Below are positions 21,406 to 33,894 of a DNA stretch of 64,000 nucleotides, one piece after another. The stretch's first letter is position 1. Each line of letters starts with the position of its first letter. A program made the position numbers and the translations under genes. Source of the stretch: Chlorokybus atmophyticus (Eukaryota; Streptophyta; Chlorokybophyceae; Chlorokybales; Chlorokybaceae); assembly GCA_009103225.1 (NCBI GenBank), contig RHPI01002090.1, positions 418,652 through 482,651 on the forward strand, in the 5' to 3' direction. Under the pieces are notes generated by a model. That model searched no databases. It was not told the origin of the DNA and saw only the letters and a program-made list of their open reading frames with translations.

Positions 21406-23739
21406 ATGTGGCGGCATGTGACGCCACATGGGGTGCAGGTGGCGGCTGCGGCTGCTGCCGGGGCGAGGGCGTTGCTGAAGGTGAAACAGCGGACAAGATG
21501 TTGCAAAGCAGCCTGCAGCTCGTCTGCTGCGGGAGCACTGCGCCGCCCGCAGTTGGCCAAACTAGGCAAAGCTGGGTCGCCTGGTTTCAGCGCAGCTTTA
21601 CGGAGACGGCAGCCTGCCCGTTATCCTGCATGTAGCCGTGAGCGCTGTCGTGCGAGCATGGCGACGGCTGCTGCCGGCGGTGAGGACGCTAGAAGTTTGC
21701 ACAATGCCCGGCAGAGCAAGTACTTTGACGCGGCTGTGGAGTACTTCACACAACCCATCCCTCAAGAGGTGACTTGGTGTTTCCATTGATGTATGTGGAG
21801 CATGCTCCACACACAGTTTGCATGCGAAGCGGAACTATGTCATGTGTGGTTAAGTGGAGCAGTGCTTGGCACGCATATATGCTTGTTTAGTAGGTACAGA
21901 TGCTGCGAGTAACCTCAGCCGCTGGAGCGCTGATGGGATGTGCAGGTCGTTGATAGGCTGCACCAGATTGTGGGAGCTGCAAAGTTGACACAATCAGCGC
22001 GTGTCTTGGATGTCGGTTCGGGTGTCGGGCCTCTCATCCCTATTATAGGTAGGACAGCAATTGCAGTGTTGTTAGTTGCGGTGTCCGCACTTTTCGATTC
22101 CTGTCAGACCCTTCAAGGTTTCTCTTCCCCCCAAACCCACGCAGCTGTTTGGCAGGTGCCCCAGACTGCTGCACAGGCACCTGGCAAACAGCTGCCGATA
22201 GGGGCTGCAGCAAAGCAAGTGCATGCAGCATGTTTACAGCGCAATAGCAAACATGCCATGCGGTTGCAGAGGCAGCAGGCGTGCCGCAAGACCAGATTGT
22301 TGCCGTGGATTTGTCGGAGGCAATGTTGGTAGAAAATAAAACTCTTCATGACGATGTGTCCTGCTGGATTGGTGATGTCGCGGACCTGCCAAAAGAGTAT
22401 GGTCCCTTTGATGCGGTGTTCATAAACGCCTGCTTTGGCAACTTTTATGACCAAGCGGCTGCGCTCGCTGATATTGTCTCACTCTGCAACCCAGGTGCAA
22501 ACAGCCGTGAATAGTGGAACCATCATGCATGCTGGCGTTGTCTGTGTTTGTGTTAAGCCGTGACGTTGACCAGGTGCTGCTATTGTTATAAGCCACCCGC
22601 TGGGTCATAGGTACGTGGAGCAACTTCATCAGGAATCGCCAGATCTTGTTCCCAACAGTTTGCCGCATAGCAATGCACTTGACGAGTTGGCTACGCCGTT
22701 GGGACTGCAAGTGGAATCACTAACTGATGAAGAGGACTTGTACCTGGCTCTTTTGCGGGTGCGTAATGGCACTGTAAGCTCAGCTGTGTTTTGCTCTGTC
22801 AAGCTAATGCATCAATGTTGGGACAGATAGGTTAATGCGGATCATGTACCGGACCATCGACTTGGCAGCTCGGAGTTGCAACCATCTCAGATCGATGATT
22901 TGAGCAATCCCTCTGCAGAGCTAGCAGGTTGCAAAACTCTTGCGTTGCAGCACTTGTAATCAGGTACTGAAGAGAGTCTGACTGCTCTTCTTTCTTTGTT
23001 GCAACAGGTGCATTGTACCTAGACAAGGCTCCTGTTTACCTGCGAGGTCCCGTGGTCAGTGGCTTCGGCCGTGGTAGCAAGCAGATGGGCATACCAACAG
23101 GTGCTTTGTTGCTGCAGTGCCCGAACATTTTCCAAGTCTACTCTGGTTTGATACAATGCAAGCACTAAAATGCGCTAACTGCGTTCGTAGCTAATCTACC
23201 ACCGGAGCAGCTGCAAGAGGAATTGGAGGGCATTCAACTGGGGGTGTATTTTGGGTGGGCTGCCCTAGCAGAAGGGAATGACCAACCTCACAAGATGGTA
23301 ATGAACGTGGGCAAGCGACCAACATTTGTGGACGGGGAGGGCATCACGGTGGTAAGCGTTGTTGTACACATACAGCCATGATGCTTGCGCTGTCACACCC
23401 AGATGTGCGAAGCATCAGGTCCATTGGCCATGATTGACATCAAGGTCTTGTAGGAACTTCACATCATGCACAAATACCCCTCAGACTTCTATGGCAAGGA
23501 GCTTCGTGCCGTCGTCCTCGGCTTTGTGCGCGGGGAGCAGAAGTTTTCTTCAATAGGTATGAGCAGCTCATGCACTTCATTTGCATGCAAGCAACGCGCA
23601 TGCAGATGACCTCGCCAACTCTTGGGCAGGTGAACTCATCGCGCGCATCCACAAGGACATAGAAGTCGCAGATGCAGCTCTTGATCGACCCATGTGGTCA
23701 GTGTACCACCAGGATCCGTTCTTCTACCAAAAAACTTGA
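21406..23739 (+). CDS. SAM-dependent methyltransferase - riboflavin kinase fusion
   Basis: Nine exons in continuous phase: 21406-21768, 21946-22048, 22279-22494, 22574-22758, 22831-22927, 23008-23100, 23191-23351, 23454-23556 and 23630-23739; about 476 residues. The first ATG opens an Ala/Arg/Ser-rich leader of some 85 residues, plastid-like; a second in-frame ATG at 21658 gives a leaderless form. The methyltransferase half has motif I VLDVGSGVGPL, then QIVAVDLSEAML and DVADLPKEYGPFDAVFINA. After a short linker (exon 5) comes riboflavin kinase: GRGSKQMGIPTANLP, VMNVGKRPTF and the catalytic-Glu region ELHIMHKYPSDFYGKEL, then LVGFVRGEQKF-like sequence and a tail ending YQKT-stop. The kinase makes FMN from riboflavin and ATP; the methyltransferase substrate is unknown. 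In land plants the kinase is instead joined to an HAD hydrolase. Confidence 0.92.
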
Positions 23740-24475
23740 GAATTGCCCGTGCGCCTGAGCGTGATCCCTTGGCTGTACGTGCAGTTGCAACTGTGACTTC
23801 ACCCTTGTGTATGGGTTCCGGTTTCTTTTTGTACTGTCTAGCACGACCAAGTTCAGCAGTCAATATGGTTAAGCAACGAGCCTCCAAAAGGTTACGTATA
23901 ATTATACACCGAGAAGATTATGTGGGCACTCAACAATGCCAAAAACGCATTATTGCAAGTGTGCCTGCAAAGTCAGAACTGACAACAGCTCCACGTGCAA
24001 GATATGACAGGTCCAGGAATGCACATGTCTTCCGATTCTGAGCTTGCCTTGGGCAGCTCTTATGTGCTTATGTATGCCAGCAGAAATGATATATCCTGAC
24101 CCGTTGGACTTGTGCTGTACTTCTTGCGCGATATGTCAAATGCTATACTCAATCCGGCTTGGCAGTCTCAGTTTGCAGGACGACTACACTGCTACAGCTG
24201 CCATATGCAGAACCCACTTGCAACCAGCAGGTAGATTGCTACCATTCATTGCGTCAGGTGTAGTGGGCCATGGCAGCTGCCATGGCCTATTACAAACAAG
24301 GCCATCTGTGCTTGACAATATGTAGTGCTCGCATAAAGCGGCGGAACCACACACAATGGAGTGTAATTTGCATTTGTGACCACCCATGCTTGTTCTCCAC
24401 ACTGTAAATTGTTTTTTGTCCAACTGTACAATGCATGCAAGTGCATCAAACACAATTCGCGCATTTGGAACATAA
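23740..24475. other. tail-to-tail intergenic region
   Basis: Between the stop codons of the methyltransferase-riboflavin kinase gene and cyclin C. It should contain both 3' UTRs; no further feature seen. Confidence 0.5.
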
Positions 24476-26509
24476 TCATGTCCTGTCACCGAGTCGGGAT
24501 AGCATCAAGTCAAGTTCCGTCTCCAAGACAACAGACTGCGCCTCGTAAAACTCCAGCATATCCATACATATCACCTGCACCTGTTGCCAGCAGAGAATAG
24601 GAGTGGATGGCTTGTACAGTGCACCATATGACATGACCACACTATAGCTGAACTCTAGTTGGTTGTGACACGCAAGGCTGTTTCATGTTCAAATTCCTTC
24701 ATGCAGGCCTTGACAACAAGCATAAGGACAACTGTTTTTGCAGCAAACAGTCCCATACATATGTTTTTCGCAAGCTGCATTGAGCCGCAAGCATGGCTTT
24801 GCTGCATGCACGCGAGCAGATACATATGCAGGGCGCATGTACCTCATTCAAGTCCACACGCAGTTCCTCAAACCATGCGCGGATGTCGATGTCCCGGCTC
24901 ACACTCGCAAGGTACATGCACGCGAGCGCCACCATGTAAGGAGGATGCACCAGCAGGAGATCCGTCTTGTACGAGTCATTCACATGCGCCCTGCAACCAC
25001 CAGAGGTGCATGTCTCATCATAACTCAAAAGTATGCGTCTCAACATACTGTTACCAGCCACCAACAGTTGTTGTTGTTACAAGATAAACTACCATGCAGT
25101 CCGCAGCAGCTGCTCTTTGACGCCCGCATCCGTCAAAAACCTGCAGTTGAGCAAATCCACATTATAATGGCATGCAGTTTCCATGAGGAGGCATACGCCA
25201 GGCCATGACACGAACTCGTTTGCTTACTGCGCGAGAGGTCGATACGGGTGGAACACGATGAGGTTGTAAGAGAGCGACTCGAGCAAGTACATCTCCATCT
25301 CTAAGAGGTGTCTCACATCAAAGTGGTGCGCCTTGTGTACCTCTAACCCCACATGTTTTCAGTAAACAACAACTAGCCCTCGATACCCATGTGCATGCAT
25401 GCACACGTACTTAGTTTCTTCATCATGTGGACAAGCAGCTTAGCCTGCACCGGGCTTTCCTCAGCCTTCGATGCCAGGTAAAGGCACGCCGGCGCAGACA
25501 GACGCGGGTCGTACTCAACAAATGCGTGCCTGGTAGGTGGGAGCAGCAGGTTCGAACACATTGCCACACATACGCACGATGTGAGTGACACATAGATTTG
25601 GCAACAAGGGCGGAGCACACTCACTTTGTATAGAGTCTTCTGTAGTAGATGATTGCTGTGGCAACCACCCTGAAGGACAATGCACGTGCATTGACAACAG
25701 ACACACTTTGTTACGCAAAATAGCACGGCAAGACAGCTACACCAGCAGCTGTGTCTTTAACTACACTCACCTCTGGCGCAGTTTACACTGCATGGCGAGC
25801 TTTGTGATGTCTGCAAACAGGCACACACAACATGTCACACAGGAGTCCAGATTCCACGCACACATGCGCATGACGCATCCAAACAGGCGGTTAAGTGAAG
25901 GTCAAATTAACCTTTACAACATTATGCAACGCAACACGATTGTTCGTAAGCGCTGATACTCGCAACCCCTCGATGCCTTGCACCACATCGCTTACAGTCT
26001 GCATGATGGATCTTGACTTTGCGCACTTCTACAAGGGTGAAGCCTGCCTCTGCGTCACGAGGATGCAACGCACCCGCGTCGCACTTCTCCACCAGCTGCT
26101 TGCTAACCACAGTCCCCAACCCAATGGCATTAGCAACAAGAAGTAGTAGTGGTGGATCAAAGACTGCTACGTTATCCAAGCAAAGTTAGCATGAAGACAT
26201 GATGGGCAGACACTTCCGCGCCCTCATACACGCGCAAATCCAAGAAAACCGACATATGAACATACACATCTCGAGCAGTCCACCGATTACCCAACAGATT
26301 GACTGCTGGAACGTGGTGTTGCGTGCATTTCCCACAGGGCAATGCACGCAAACCACAGGCGACGCCGCCTCTGCAACCACTGCATACCAGCTGTCCTTTC
26401 TGCATGAGTCACGGGGCCTGTCCAGCAGGCTAGCTGCCCAGCGGTATATACGCAAGACTCCGAAGAAACAGGCTCACCAGTGGCTTGAGATCCAGAAGTT
26501 TGCGGCCAT
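24476..26509 (-). CDS. cyclin C (Mediator kinase module)
   Basis: About ten exons. The start ATG opens MAANFWISSH, the diagnostic N-terminus of plant cyclin C. The second exon (about 26446-26400) is uncertain. Then come QLVEKCDAGALHPRDAEAGF, ITKLAMQCKLRQR, VVATAIIYYRRLY and YDPRLSAPACLYLASKAEES, which is cyclin box 1. RHLLEMEMYLLESLSYNLIV and FHPYRPLAQ, HVNDSYKTDLLLVHPPYMVA, ALACMYLASVSRDIDIRAWF and DMLEFYEAQS form the second box, ending LGDRT-stop. The conserved Lys and Glu of the CDK-contact surface are in the KAEES segment. Cyclin C partners CDK8 in the Mediator kinase module and tunes RNA polymerase II transcription. A CCG tract (CGG on the coding strand) abuts the start codon; the next gene starts 318 bp away on the other strand. 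Confidence 0.93.
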
Positions 26510-26826
26510 CCGCGGCCGCCTCCGCCTCCGCCTCCGCCGCTGCCACCGCCCAATCCGACGTGGAAAGCGACGAGCCCTGATTACACTAGCGCCAACCAGC
26601 ATTACGCCCAACAAGACGTTTCGTAAGCCGTAACTTGCGGGAGTGCATGGATCGCCCGGGCGCAAATCTTTACACTGTAGCGCAGTGCGCGCCCAGGTCG
26701 AGTTACGGTCTCCGTGCGTTACGCAGCAGGGGGACTTGGCCTCTCTGTCCCTGTGTTGCTCTCGTCCACTGTGTCCATGCCGTGGCCGCTGCCTTCGCGG
26801 AGGTGACAGGGGGGGGTGCGCCCTGC
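26510..26826. promoter_or_regulatory. bidirectional promoter region (cyclin C / EGF-like protein)
   Basis: 317 bp separate two divergent start codons. The cyclin C side (26510-26550) is GCCTCCGCCTCCGCC-rich. No TATA box or other clear element is visible. Confidence 0.5.
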
Positions 26827-28736
26827 ATGGGTTTATCACGCACGGTGTTGCTGCTGGCGTTGCTGCTGGCTTGTTGCACCGCCGCCGCCGCGGCTCGGAG
26901 CTTCTCGGCCAGGGCGCTGTTGGCATGTGAGTGTGTAACACGTTGTCAATGGTGCCACACCACCAGTGGTATGACACCAGTCACTTGTGTCCCCCGGCTG
27001 GTAGACGCACGCACGCCTGACCGACTGTTACATACAATGCAGCGGACAATTGCGACATTCTGGCTGGTTCCTGCCCTCCCACCTGCACTGCAGATGAGAC
27101 ATTGCAAGTGAGTGACACATTCTGTCACTCGTACAGTGTAACGATACTCGACGAGAGCACAATATGTAGTTATGTCTGTATTGGTGCGGAATGCTAGGTG
27201 CAAGCAGATGGCAGCAGTGTGTGTGTCGCAGTGGACTGCGGGGTGAAGTACGCGGGCGCGAGGCCCGTCTTCGACCTGGCCACGCACTTATGCATCGGCT
27301 CAACACCCACCCAGTGCACAGTACGTGGTACAAAATCACGCACACAAACACGCACACCCACAACCTCTGGTACACGCACTCACTGCACGCACACACACAT
27401 ACTAACGCACACAGTGTGTGTTGCTCTGCTGTTACTGCTGCTGGAGACTAACACCTCTTTGTTCCAGTTCTGCACGCCTGGCCCGAGTAGCAGCCCAACC
27501 GCTTTAGGTCCATCCTCAGTAAGCAGCAGCAGCAATTGCATTGAACTAACAGACACTCAGACACAACTACTCTACATTGCAGACTGATGACAACAGTCTT
27601 GCTGGCGCGCAGAACACCACGGGTGGAGGCGGGAGTGGCGGCAGCGTGTCGTGTGGGGTGCACGGACACGCGGGCGATGACGGAGTGTCGTGCGTGTGCG
27701 ACACGGGTTGGTCCACTACAGTCAATCAGGTAGGGGGAAGAGGGCGTTTGCAAAGGGGTCACTCACTCTGACCTGTGTGTGTGTGTCCCGTACACCAGGA
27801 TATCATGAATTACGTGTATTGTGGAGTGCAAGCTGGCGCGCCGGGCGGGAGCCCCGTCACGCCAGAAGACCCAAAACTGTCGGCCAAAAGCTCCGGCTTG
27901 GCCTCCAAGATACCGGTATAGCCTTGGGCAACGGCACCACTATAAAAGCATCTCAGTCTGCTAGTCACGCAAAACGGTGTTGATACGGTGTTGATGCAAC
28001 AGCTCATTGCGGGTGTTGGTGGCGGACTAGTGGTGCTGCTGCTGGTTTACATGTGCTACAGGCGGTACAAGAAGCTCGTGGCAAGGCACTCCGCTGATCC
28101 CAATGCAGCAACCAAGGTGAGTGGGTAGGGAGAAGTAAATGTTTCCATGGCGGCCACAACATACACACGCACGCGCACACACACGCACACGAGAGGGATG
28201 GCTTGATGAACGCTGTTGCCGCCAGGAACGACGCGGGACAAGCACAAGCGATCTGCCTCCCGCGCTGGCGGAGAGGAGGATCAGTGTGGCTGACTTGAAC
28301 GCGCTCATCGTGCAGGCGAGCGCCGCCTCCACCGTGTCCCCGCACCCGGCCTCGTTCACAGTCAACACCAACGCGTTGTACGGCGTGGCAGAGACCCCGA
28401 GCCAGCAAGTAAGCAGCAGTGTGTGTGTTCAGTAAGCAGCAGCCTGGGGAGTCGAGTGGACTTGCTGTAGAGTGGCTTTGTTGTAAAGTGGACTCGCTCC
28501 CCCTTTGCGTCTTTGATCCTGATGTGGTGTTGTGTCACTGTCAGGTGGATGCGAGAAACCCTTTTGCGGTGGCGATGATGCATCACTACAACCGCACGCG
28601 CTCGACGTCCATGATTAACTACCCGTCGGTGCCGGAGGTGCCCATGCCGACGGTGCGGCGAGCGAGCATTGCGGCCTTGCCGGAAGCGCTCTTATTGCAG
28701 CAAAGCAGAGGGAGACGCCGCGCGTCTGCGACATAG
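26827..28736 (+). CDS. single-pass membrane protein with Cys-rich/EGF-like ectodomain
   Basis: Nine exons, 26827-26926, 27094-27107 (14 bases), 27198-27320, 27468-27518, 27583-27729, 27799-27915, 28003-28116, 28226-28408 and 28545-28736, give about 346 residues. The N-terminus is a signal peptide (MGLSRTVLLLALLLACC). The ectodomain has paired Cys in VCVAVDCGVKYAGARPVFD, then a Ser/Gly linker. An EGF-like knot follows: CGVHGHAGDDGVSCVCDTGW. One membrane helix (IAGVGGGLVVLLLVYMC) is followed by YRRYKK, a stop-transfer signal. The cytosolic tail of about 160 residues is Ser/Arg-rich with no kinase domain. It probably sits in the plasma membrane as a receptor, co-receptor or adhesion protein. I do not recognise a named family; all introns are phase-consistent GT-AG. 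Confidence 0.82.
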
Positions 28737-29442
28737 ACAAGCTTCTTCTTATTGTATGTTAGTTGTTGGAATAGACTATTGATAAGGCATCAAGGACAGA
28801 TACACCAACAGACAGGGATAGATGTAGCGTGCAATCGTCGGTTGTTGAGCCACAAGGCTGCTGGCTCGGTGACGTGTTGCATCGCTACATGCAGAATCAG
28901 GTTAGGTTGGAGGGCAATGTGTGTTCACATTGTCCTGACATCTAGGTGACCTAAGAACTTTCCAACTTGGTTGACCCTGTCTTGTAATGTTGGCAATGGC
29001 GAGTCACCATAGACAGGATTGACGAATGCGTGCATTGGTTGCGGGACACTCCAAGGTGCTTACAGCATGAGACCGTGCCTTGGTGCAGCATTGACCAAGC
29101 CAGTTGATAAGTACCTCCATTTTGGCATGTGTGCATGGTCTGGCTGTTACTTGTGTCCTCCATGCCTAGCATCACACATGGCACAAAACACTTACTACCA
29201 CAGCATGCATGGCATACACAACATGCACTCTAGCGTGTCAAATGACAAAACAGTTGGTATACAGCTGCTTGATCCATGCTTAGACACACAGCTGCACACA
29301 TGCACATCACCAATCAATGAGCTGAGGGTGCAGTTTATTGACAGTGCGCTTATTGAACAGGCGTGCCTAGTCTGAGTCAACATTGCAAGCGAGCTATGTA
29401 CGAGTATGTACAAGCAAACCAAGCAACAGTCAGACTGCAAGA
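28737..29442. other. tail-to-tail intergenic region
   Basis: Between the 3' ends of the EGF-like and MATH-BTB genes. No further gene or repeat was recognised. Confidence 0.5.
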
Positions 29443-30990
29443 CTAAACAGAACGGTGTCTCACTCGCCTCACTGTACCGGCTGCTTCCTGAGCTACAGGA
29501 CTGCGCAAGGCCACCATGCGCAAAAGCTCTGCCTGCAGCGAAGGACAGCTGGCGCATAGATGCAGAAACCCATCGGTTGCCATGACGGCAGCCAAGTTCG
29601 CCACAACATACTCCAAGCACACGTCCTTCAGCTCCTTGGCGTGGTGCTGCTCTGCAAGCGTGAGGGTGGTTGCAGCTGTCTCTATGTCGAGGTTTTCACA
29701 TAGATGCTGCTCACATATCAACTTCAGGTGTTCTAAGCCGAATCGATCAGCAGCAGCCAGTAGATGAGACGAAAGCGTGGATAGGACTTCATCTGGGACG
29801 CAACCCGAGTACATGAAGTGCAGCACCGCACGGAACACGGGCGCGTGGATGTCTGCCACAGGGATGGTTCTGGCTTTCGACTCCATCATTGGTGAGCTAA
29901 GCATGGCTCGGAAGACAGTTGAGCGCGCACAAAGCAGCCAGCGGTGTGCAGCAAAGTCCTGTCCTTCTGCAATAAAGCAACAGTCTGCACCCATTCCAGA
30001 TGATAGGAGCTCCAGCAAGTCGTTGGACAGCGTTGAGGGAGGCAAGTCGATCTGCCCTCGTGTTGGAACGCTCTTCGGCACAACTACTTCCACAACACAT
30101 CGGAGCTTGAGAGTGTCGTCCTTGAGGTATCTCTGCAAAATGTCCCGCCTGATGAACTTGGCTAGTTTGAAGCCCCTGCAACCTAGCCCTCGAGCTCGGA
30201 TGGTTTTGTACTCCGCACTTGCATGGCCAACCTGCAAGCCATGTGCATAGATCAACTTGCTGTACTCACGGCCAATCTCACACTGATTTTCTAGAGTAGT
30301 ACAGGCTGCAAACAGGATCACATAGCTTACCTCTGGATTTGAGAAAATATCAGGTGTGCCGTCATCGTGAAGGTCCATGGTGTGGTTTGAGATCATACCA
30401 GCCTGGTCAATAACCGTGAACACTGACAGCGCCCTGACCTGAAAGGACGCAATGCATTCCTTGAGAAACACAGTGCCTTACAACATGGGGACATGATGCT
30501 GTGTTGTGTATGGCATTCGCACAAAGCACAAAGCGAATGAACACGAGCTAATGCGCGAAATTGGTGCAAGCATTAGGCATTGTTATGGCATTGCCAAATC
30601 AAACACAGCAGGAAGTTGCTCGTGAACAGCTGCTGCCCCATCAGCAAACAAAGCAAAACATACCTCGCGTGCTTCGCTTTGCAGCGTCAAGCCCACTGCT
30701 ACATGCGTAGCAGCGTTTTCCGCTGTGCCATCTGGGTAGAGTTGGACATTCCAGACATGCCCCGCCACTGTGAAGAAGTCGCTTTGCAAACGCTTGTCCA
30801 CCCCAACTCCCGGCGCAACCAAGCTGTAGTTGCTGATGGTCCAGTCGTGACAGCCTTTTATGCGGTCGGCTGTAGTGTGCGTGCTACTGTAAGCGATTTC
30901 AGAGCAGCAAACCTGGGCGGCGGAAGGCTCCCGCGACAGGCCTTCTGTGATGATAGGCGTGGGTTGCAGGCGGTGCGATCCGTGTGCCAT
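29443..30990 (-). CDS. MATH-BTB-BACK protein (CUL3 substrate adaptor, BPM type)
   Basis: Two exons, 30990-30664 and 30438-29443, about 440 residues. ATG at 30990 opens MAHGSHRLQ. The MATH domain starts GCHDWTISNYSLVAPGVGV and includes FFTVAGHVWNVQLYPDG, VGLTLQSEA, RALSVFTVIDQAG and FIRRDILQRYLKDDTLKLRC. The BTB domain follows: LSSGMGADCCFIAEGQDFAA, HRWLLCARSTVFRAML, VFRAVLHFMYSGCVPDE. BACK-like helices close the protein (FGLEHLKLICEQHLCENLDI). In plants such BPM proteins dimerise through BTB, bind CUL3, and present MATH-bound substrates, often transcription factors, for ubiquitination. A 27-base stretch after DIFSNPE could be read through or be too short to be an intron; it is kept as coding. 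The stop is at 29443-29445. Confidence 0.92.
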
Positions 30991-31950
30991 GTCCAAGCCT
31001 AATGCAAAAACAACTAATGCAGAAACTGTATGCGAGGCGCTCCAGCTAAACCCACTGCAGCACAGGCTGCTTGTCGCCTGACCCCAGCTGTCACCTGCTG
31101 CTGGCAGTAACCTCAGCAGTCATGGCGGCGAAGCGGCCGATGGATCACACAGCCGCTCATGCACTGCCTCGTTCAGCAGGATGCCACTCTCCGGCACGCT
31201 ATTGCAGCCAAGCAGGAGCGAGACGTCCACACCTCAGCAGCACACCCAAGGACACGCCTCGGCCACAAAAACCAAACTCTAGCAGCGTGCAATGCAAAGC
31301 TTCCTATAGCAACGCCACCTCTAAAGCTGAAAGCTTCCCCTCCTTCACAGACACAAGCAACGACAGCAATCGCAATGGCAAAGACAGAGACGGCGGAGGC
31401 GGCAGAGGTGGTATGCAACTACTGGTTCAGCATGAGCATGGCGCTGTTTGCTGCAGCACACACAGGCGCACGCATCCCGACCGGTTCTTGACCGGCACAC
31501 CGGCGGCCTATCGCCTGACATGTTGGCAATGGTTTGTATAACGTCTGCAGCAGTGACCGGTGGAGCGGCCGCTCGTGCGCAGGCCAGCTGGAGGACCAGC
31601 GGGGCTCGTGGCAGGGTGGGGATCGAGAGTGGTCCCGCGACGGCACTCACTCCACCGGGACATACGGATTCATCGCTATAATGCAGTCCTGGGAGAAATA
31701 CAATAAGGGTCCTAGGATCAGAAAGCGGTCGCCTGTGTAGCAGAGCCAATGGCTTGTACTCTCTGGATGCTTTTGCAGAACTTCGCGGCGACAGCGGGGT
31801 CCTCGTGGCATTTCGCGCGTTTCCGAACCGCCGTGATTTGAGTTTCGACTTTCCCGCCACGGCTAGGTCCATGTGTCGATTTGAGTCAATCGTTAGACAG
31901 ATTTTCGACGGTGCACATTGGAATAGTAACGGCTGACAGCCTGACAACAT
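30991..31950. other. upstream region of the MATH-BTB gene
   Basis: Overlapping frames exist on both strands (longest 31345-31950, minus, 201 residues without ATG), with biased Cys/Arg/Pro composition and no domain. Likely promoter and 5' UTR sequence; an unrecognised gene cannot be excluded. Confidence 0.4.
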
Positions 31951-33894
31951 CTGACTCGAATATCCTCACCCACCCGGTTTTACGACTGACGCCTCATGAG
32001 AGCTGCATGTACCTGACTACAGGTTGTAGTCTACAATAGCTCGATTATTAATTGACATTCTGATAATCTTCCTGCTTGCAGCGATTGCCAACACTATAAA
32101 ACCCACCTTAGGAAACTGTAAAATGTATTATTAGTTTTGCATGTCGTATCACACCATATTGCCATGGACATCATGTAACAGTCTTTCGCATTCAATCGGG
32201 ATACTTTATACTGTTGAAACACGTTTGTTGAAGGAGTTAAGGCCATGCACCATACAACCAGTACATATAATACAATCAGGGTTACATTAAGTAATGAAAA
32301 TATAGTGATTTTTAATTGTTCATGAGGTATCCCGCATGTCGACCGTTGTAAATGACGTGCAATTGCTTCTTGCGTGGTAATAAACTTGCAAACTTGTTGG
32401 ACATAAGTAAGCACAATGCCACGGTTGCATTACTTACACACAAGCTCAAAGGAAGTTGCTGTGCAAAAATAGTTGTAAGGGGTTGCACAAGAAGCACACA
32501 GAAGCATACAGGTGCGTTCAGACGATGACACGTGCATATACCACTGGTGCTTTAAGGTGTACTCTGCAAGCGTGCGTACTTAAGATGGCACTGTCACTGG
32601 CAGTATTATCACTCCAATCACCGGTCATAGCATCTTCATCGCTTATACACAGCAAGAAAGTCAGCAGCGTGACAGCATGCAGACACATCAATAAACATTG
32701 GTCATATATAAGGAAAAAATGGTGTAATAATCTATGTTCCTTTAGCTGGAGTCCAAAGGGTATACAACTGCGTCATACATTTCAAGAAAGCATCCGCTTT
32801 GGCGTACCCATGTTGTCACATTGTGTCAATGTATAAACATTGCAACGCGATTGATGCATTGATGTATATTGCATAACATTAAACTCTTATAGTCAATAAA
32901 CGTGCATAAAACAAAAATTACAATGGTATATCATCGCTGCTTAAAATGCCTTTGATTGGTTGACACCAAATCAATAGCCTACAATTATTATACAATAATG
33001 CATCACATGCATGGATACGAGCTTTGTAATGTTCAAGCAGTGCTCGAGTGCTTACTTATGTGTACATACATACATTGTAAATAAACCCCGCCTATTTCAG
33101 AGATGGATGATTGCCTTGCAATCTGTATGTGGGTTATACATAAGATGTGCATCAAATGCTTGATGCAAAGTATGAGGTTTCAAATTGTACATCATACACG
33201 CTTTTCAGTAACACTACAAAGTCATATATGCTAAATGTTGTTTTTTTATCGCAATTGCGAATTCATAATGTAATAATCTAAACACAAGTCTTGAGCACAA
33301 ATGTTAACTTGGCGAGCGCATATCTGGCTACACAAGTATAAAGCATGTATATATGCTTTATGTATTGATACATCATAAAATTGGTCATGCAAATATCGCA
33401 ACACGAACCACAAGCATTAGTAATGTCTATTGTTTTTTTGTTACCAATTATCCAATACAGAAGTCAACAACTCTTACGCCAACATGCTTTGCAAACAATC
33501 ATGGTATAGGCACAGAGGACATTGCCACATGGAATGGATTGATGGGAGGCTTATGATTGTGCACTTCAGACAAGATAAATAAAGCGCGTGTAATCCAAGT
33601 ACGAGTCAATTTCACTTATAACTCGATGCTTGCATGATGTGCCGCACCACATTGCACAAAGAGGCGACACTTACCCGCAGCATGCCTTTGCGAAATGTGT
33701 AATCAGTCTCGCATCCAATAACAAGCCTCATGATGGTATGATGCCACTATGATGTTTATCATGACATAATAAGCACATGCCACACGTACGGCGTTTGTTA
33801 CCATGTGCTGCACAGCAAGCAGACACAAACACTGCTAAATGCATTACTCTCCAGCAAACACTATGTACAACATAACTAGGGCAGAACCAATGAC
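31951..33894. other. second AT-rich island, no convincing gene
   Basis: AT-rich from about 32030 to 33600, then balanced sequence up to the 3' end of the SNARE gene. Contains the perfect short palindrome AAAGCATGTATATATGCTTT near 33339. Short frames (for example 32094-32414 minus, 32456-32836 plus) have no recognisable features. Confidence 0.5.

Noticed and set aside
31345-31950. 201-codon minus-strand open frame
   Set aside because: No ATG, biased Cys/Arg/Leu composition and no splice or domain support; more likely a chance frame upstream of the MATH-BTB gene.
18432-33600. Possible integrated virus in the AT-rich islands
   Set aside because: No capsid, polymerase or other viral hallmark frame is visible; composition alone is insufficient.
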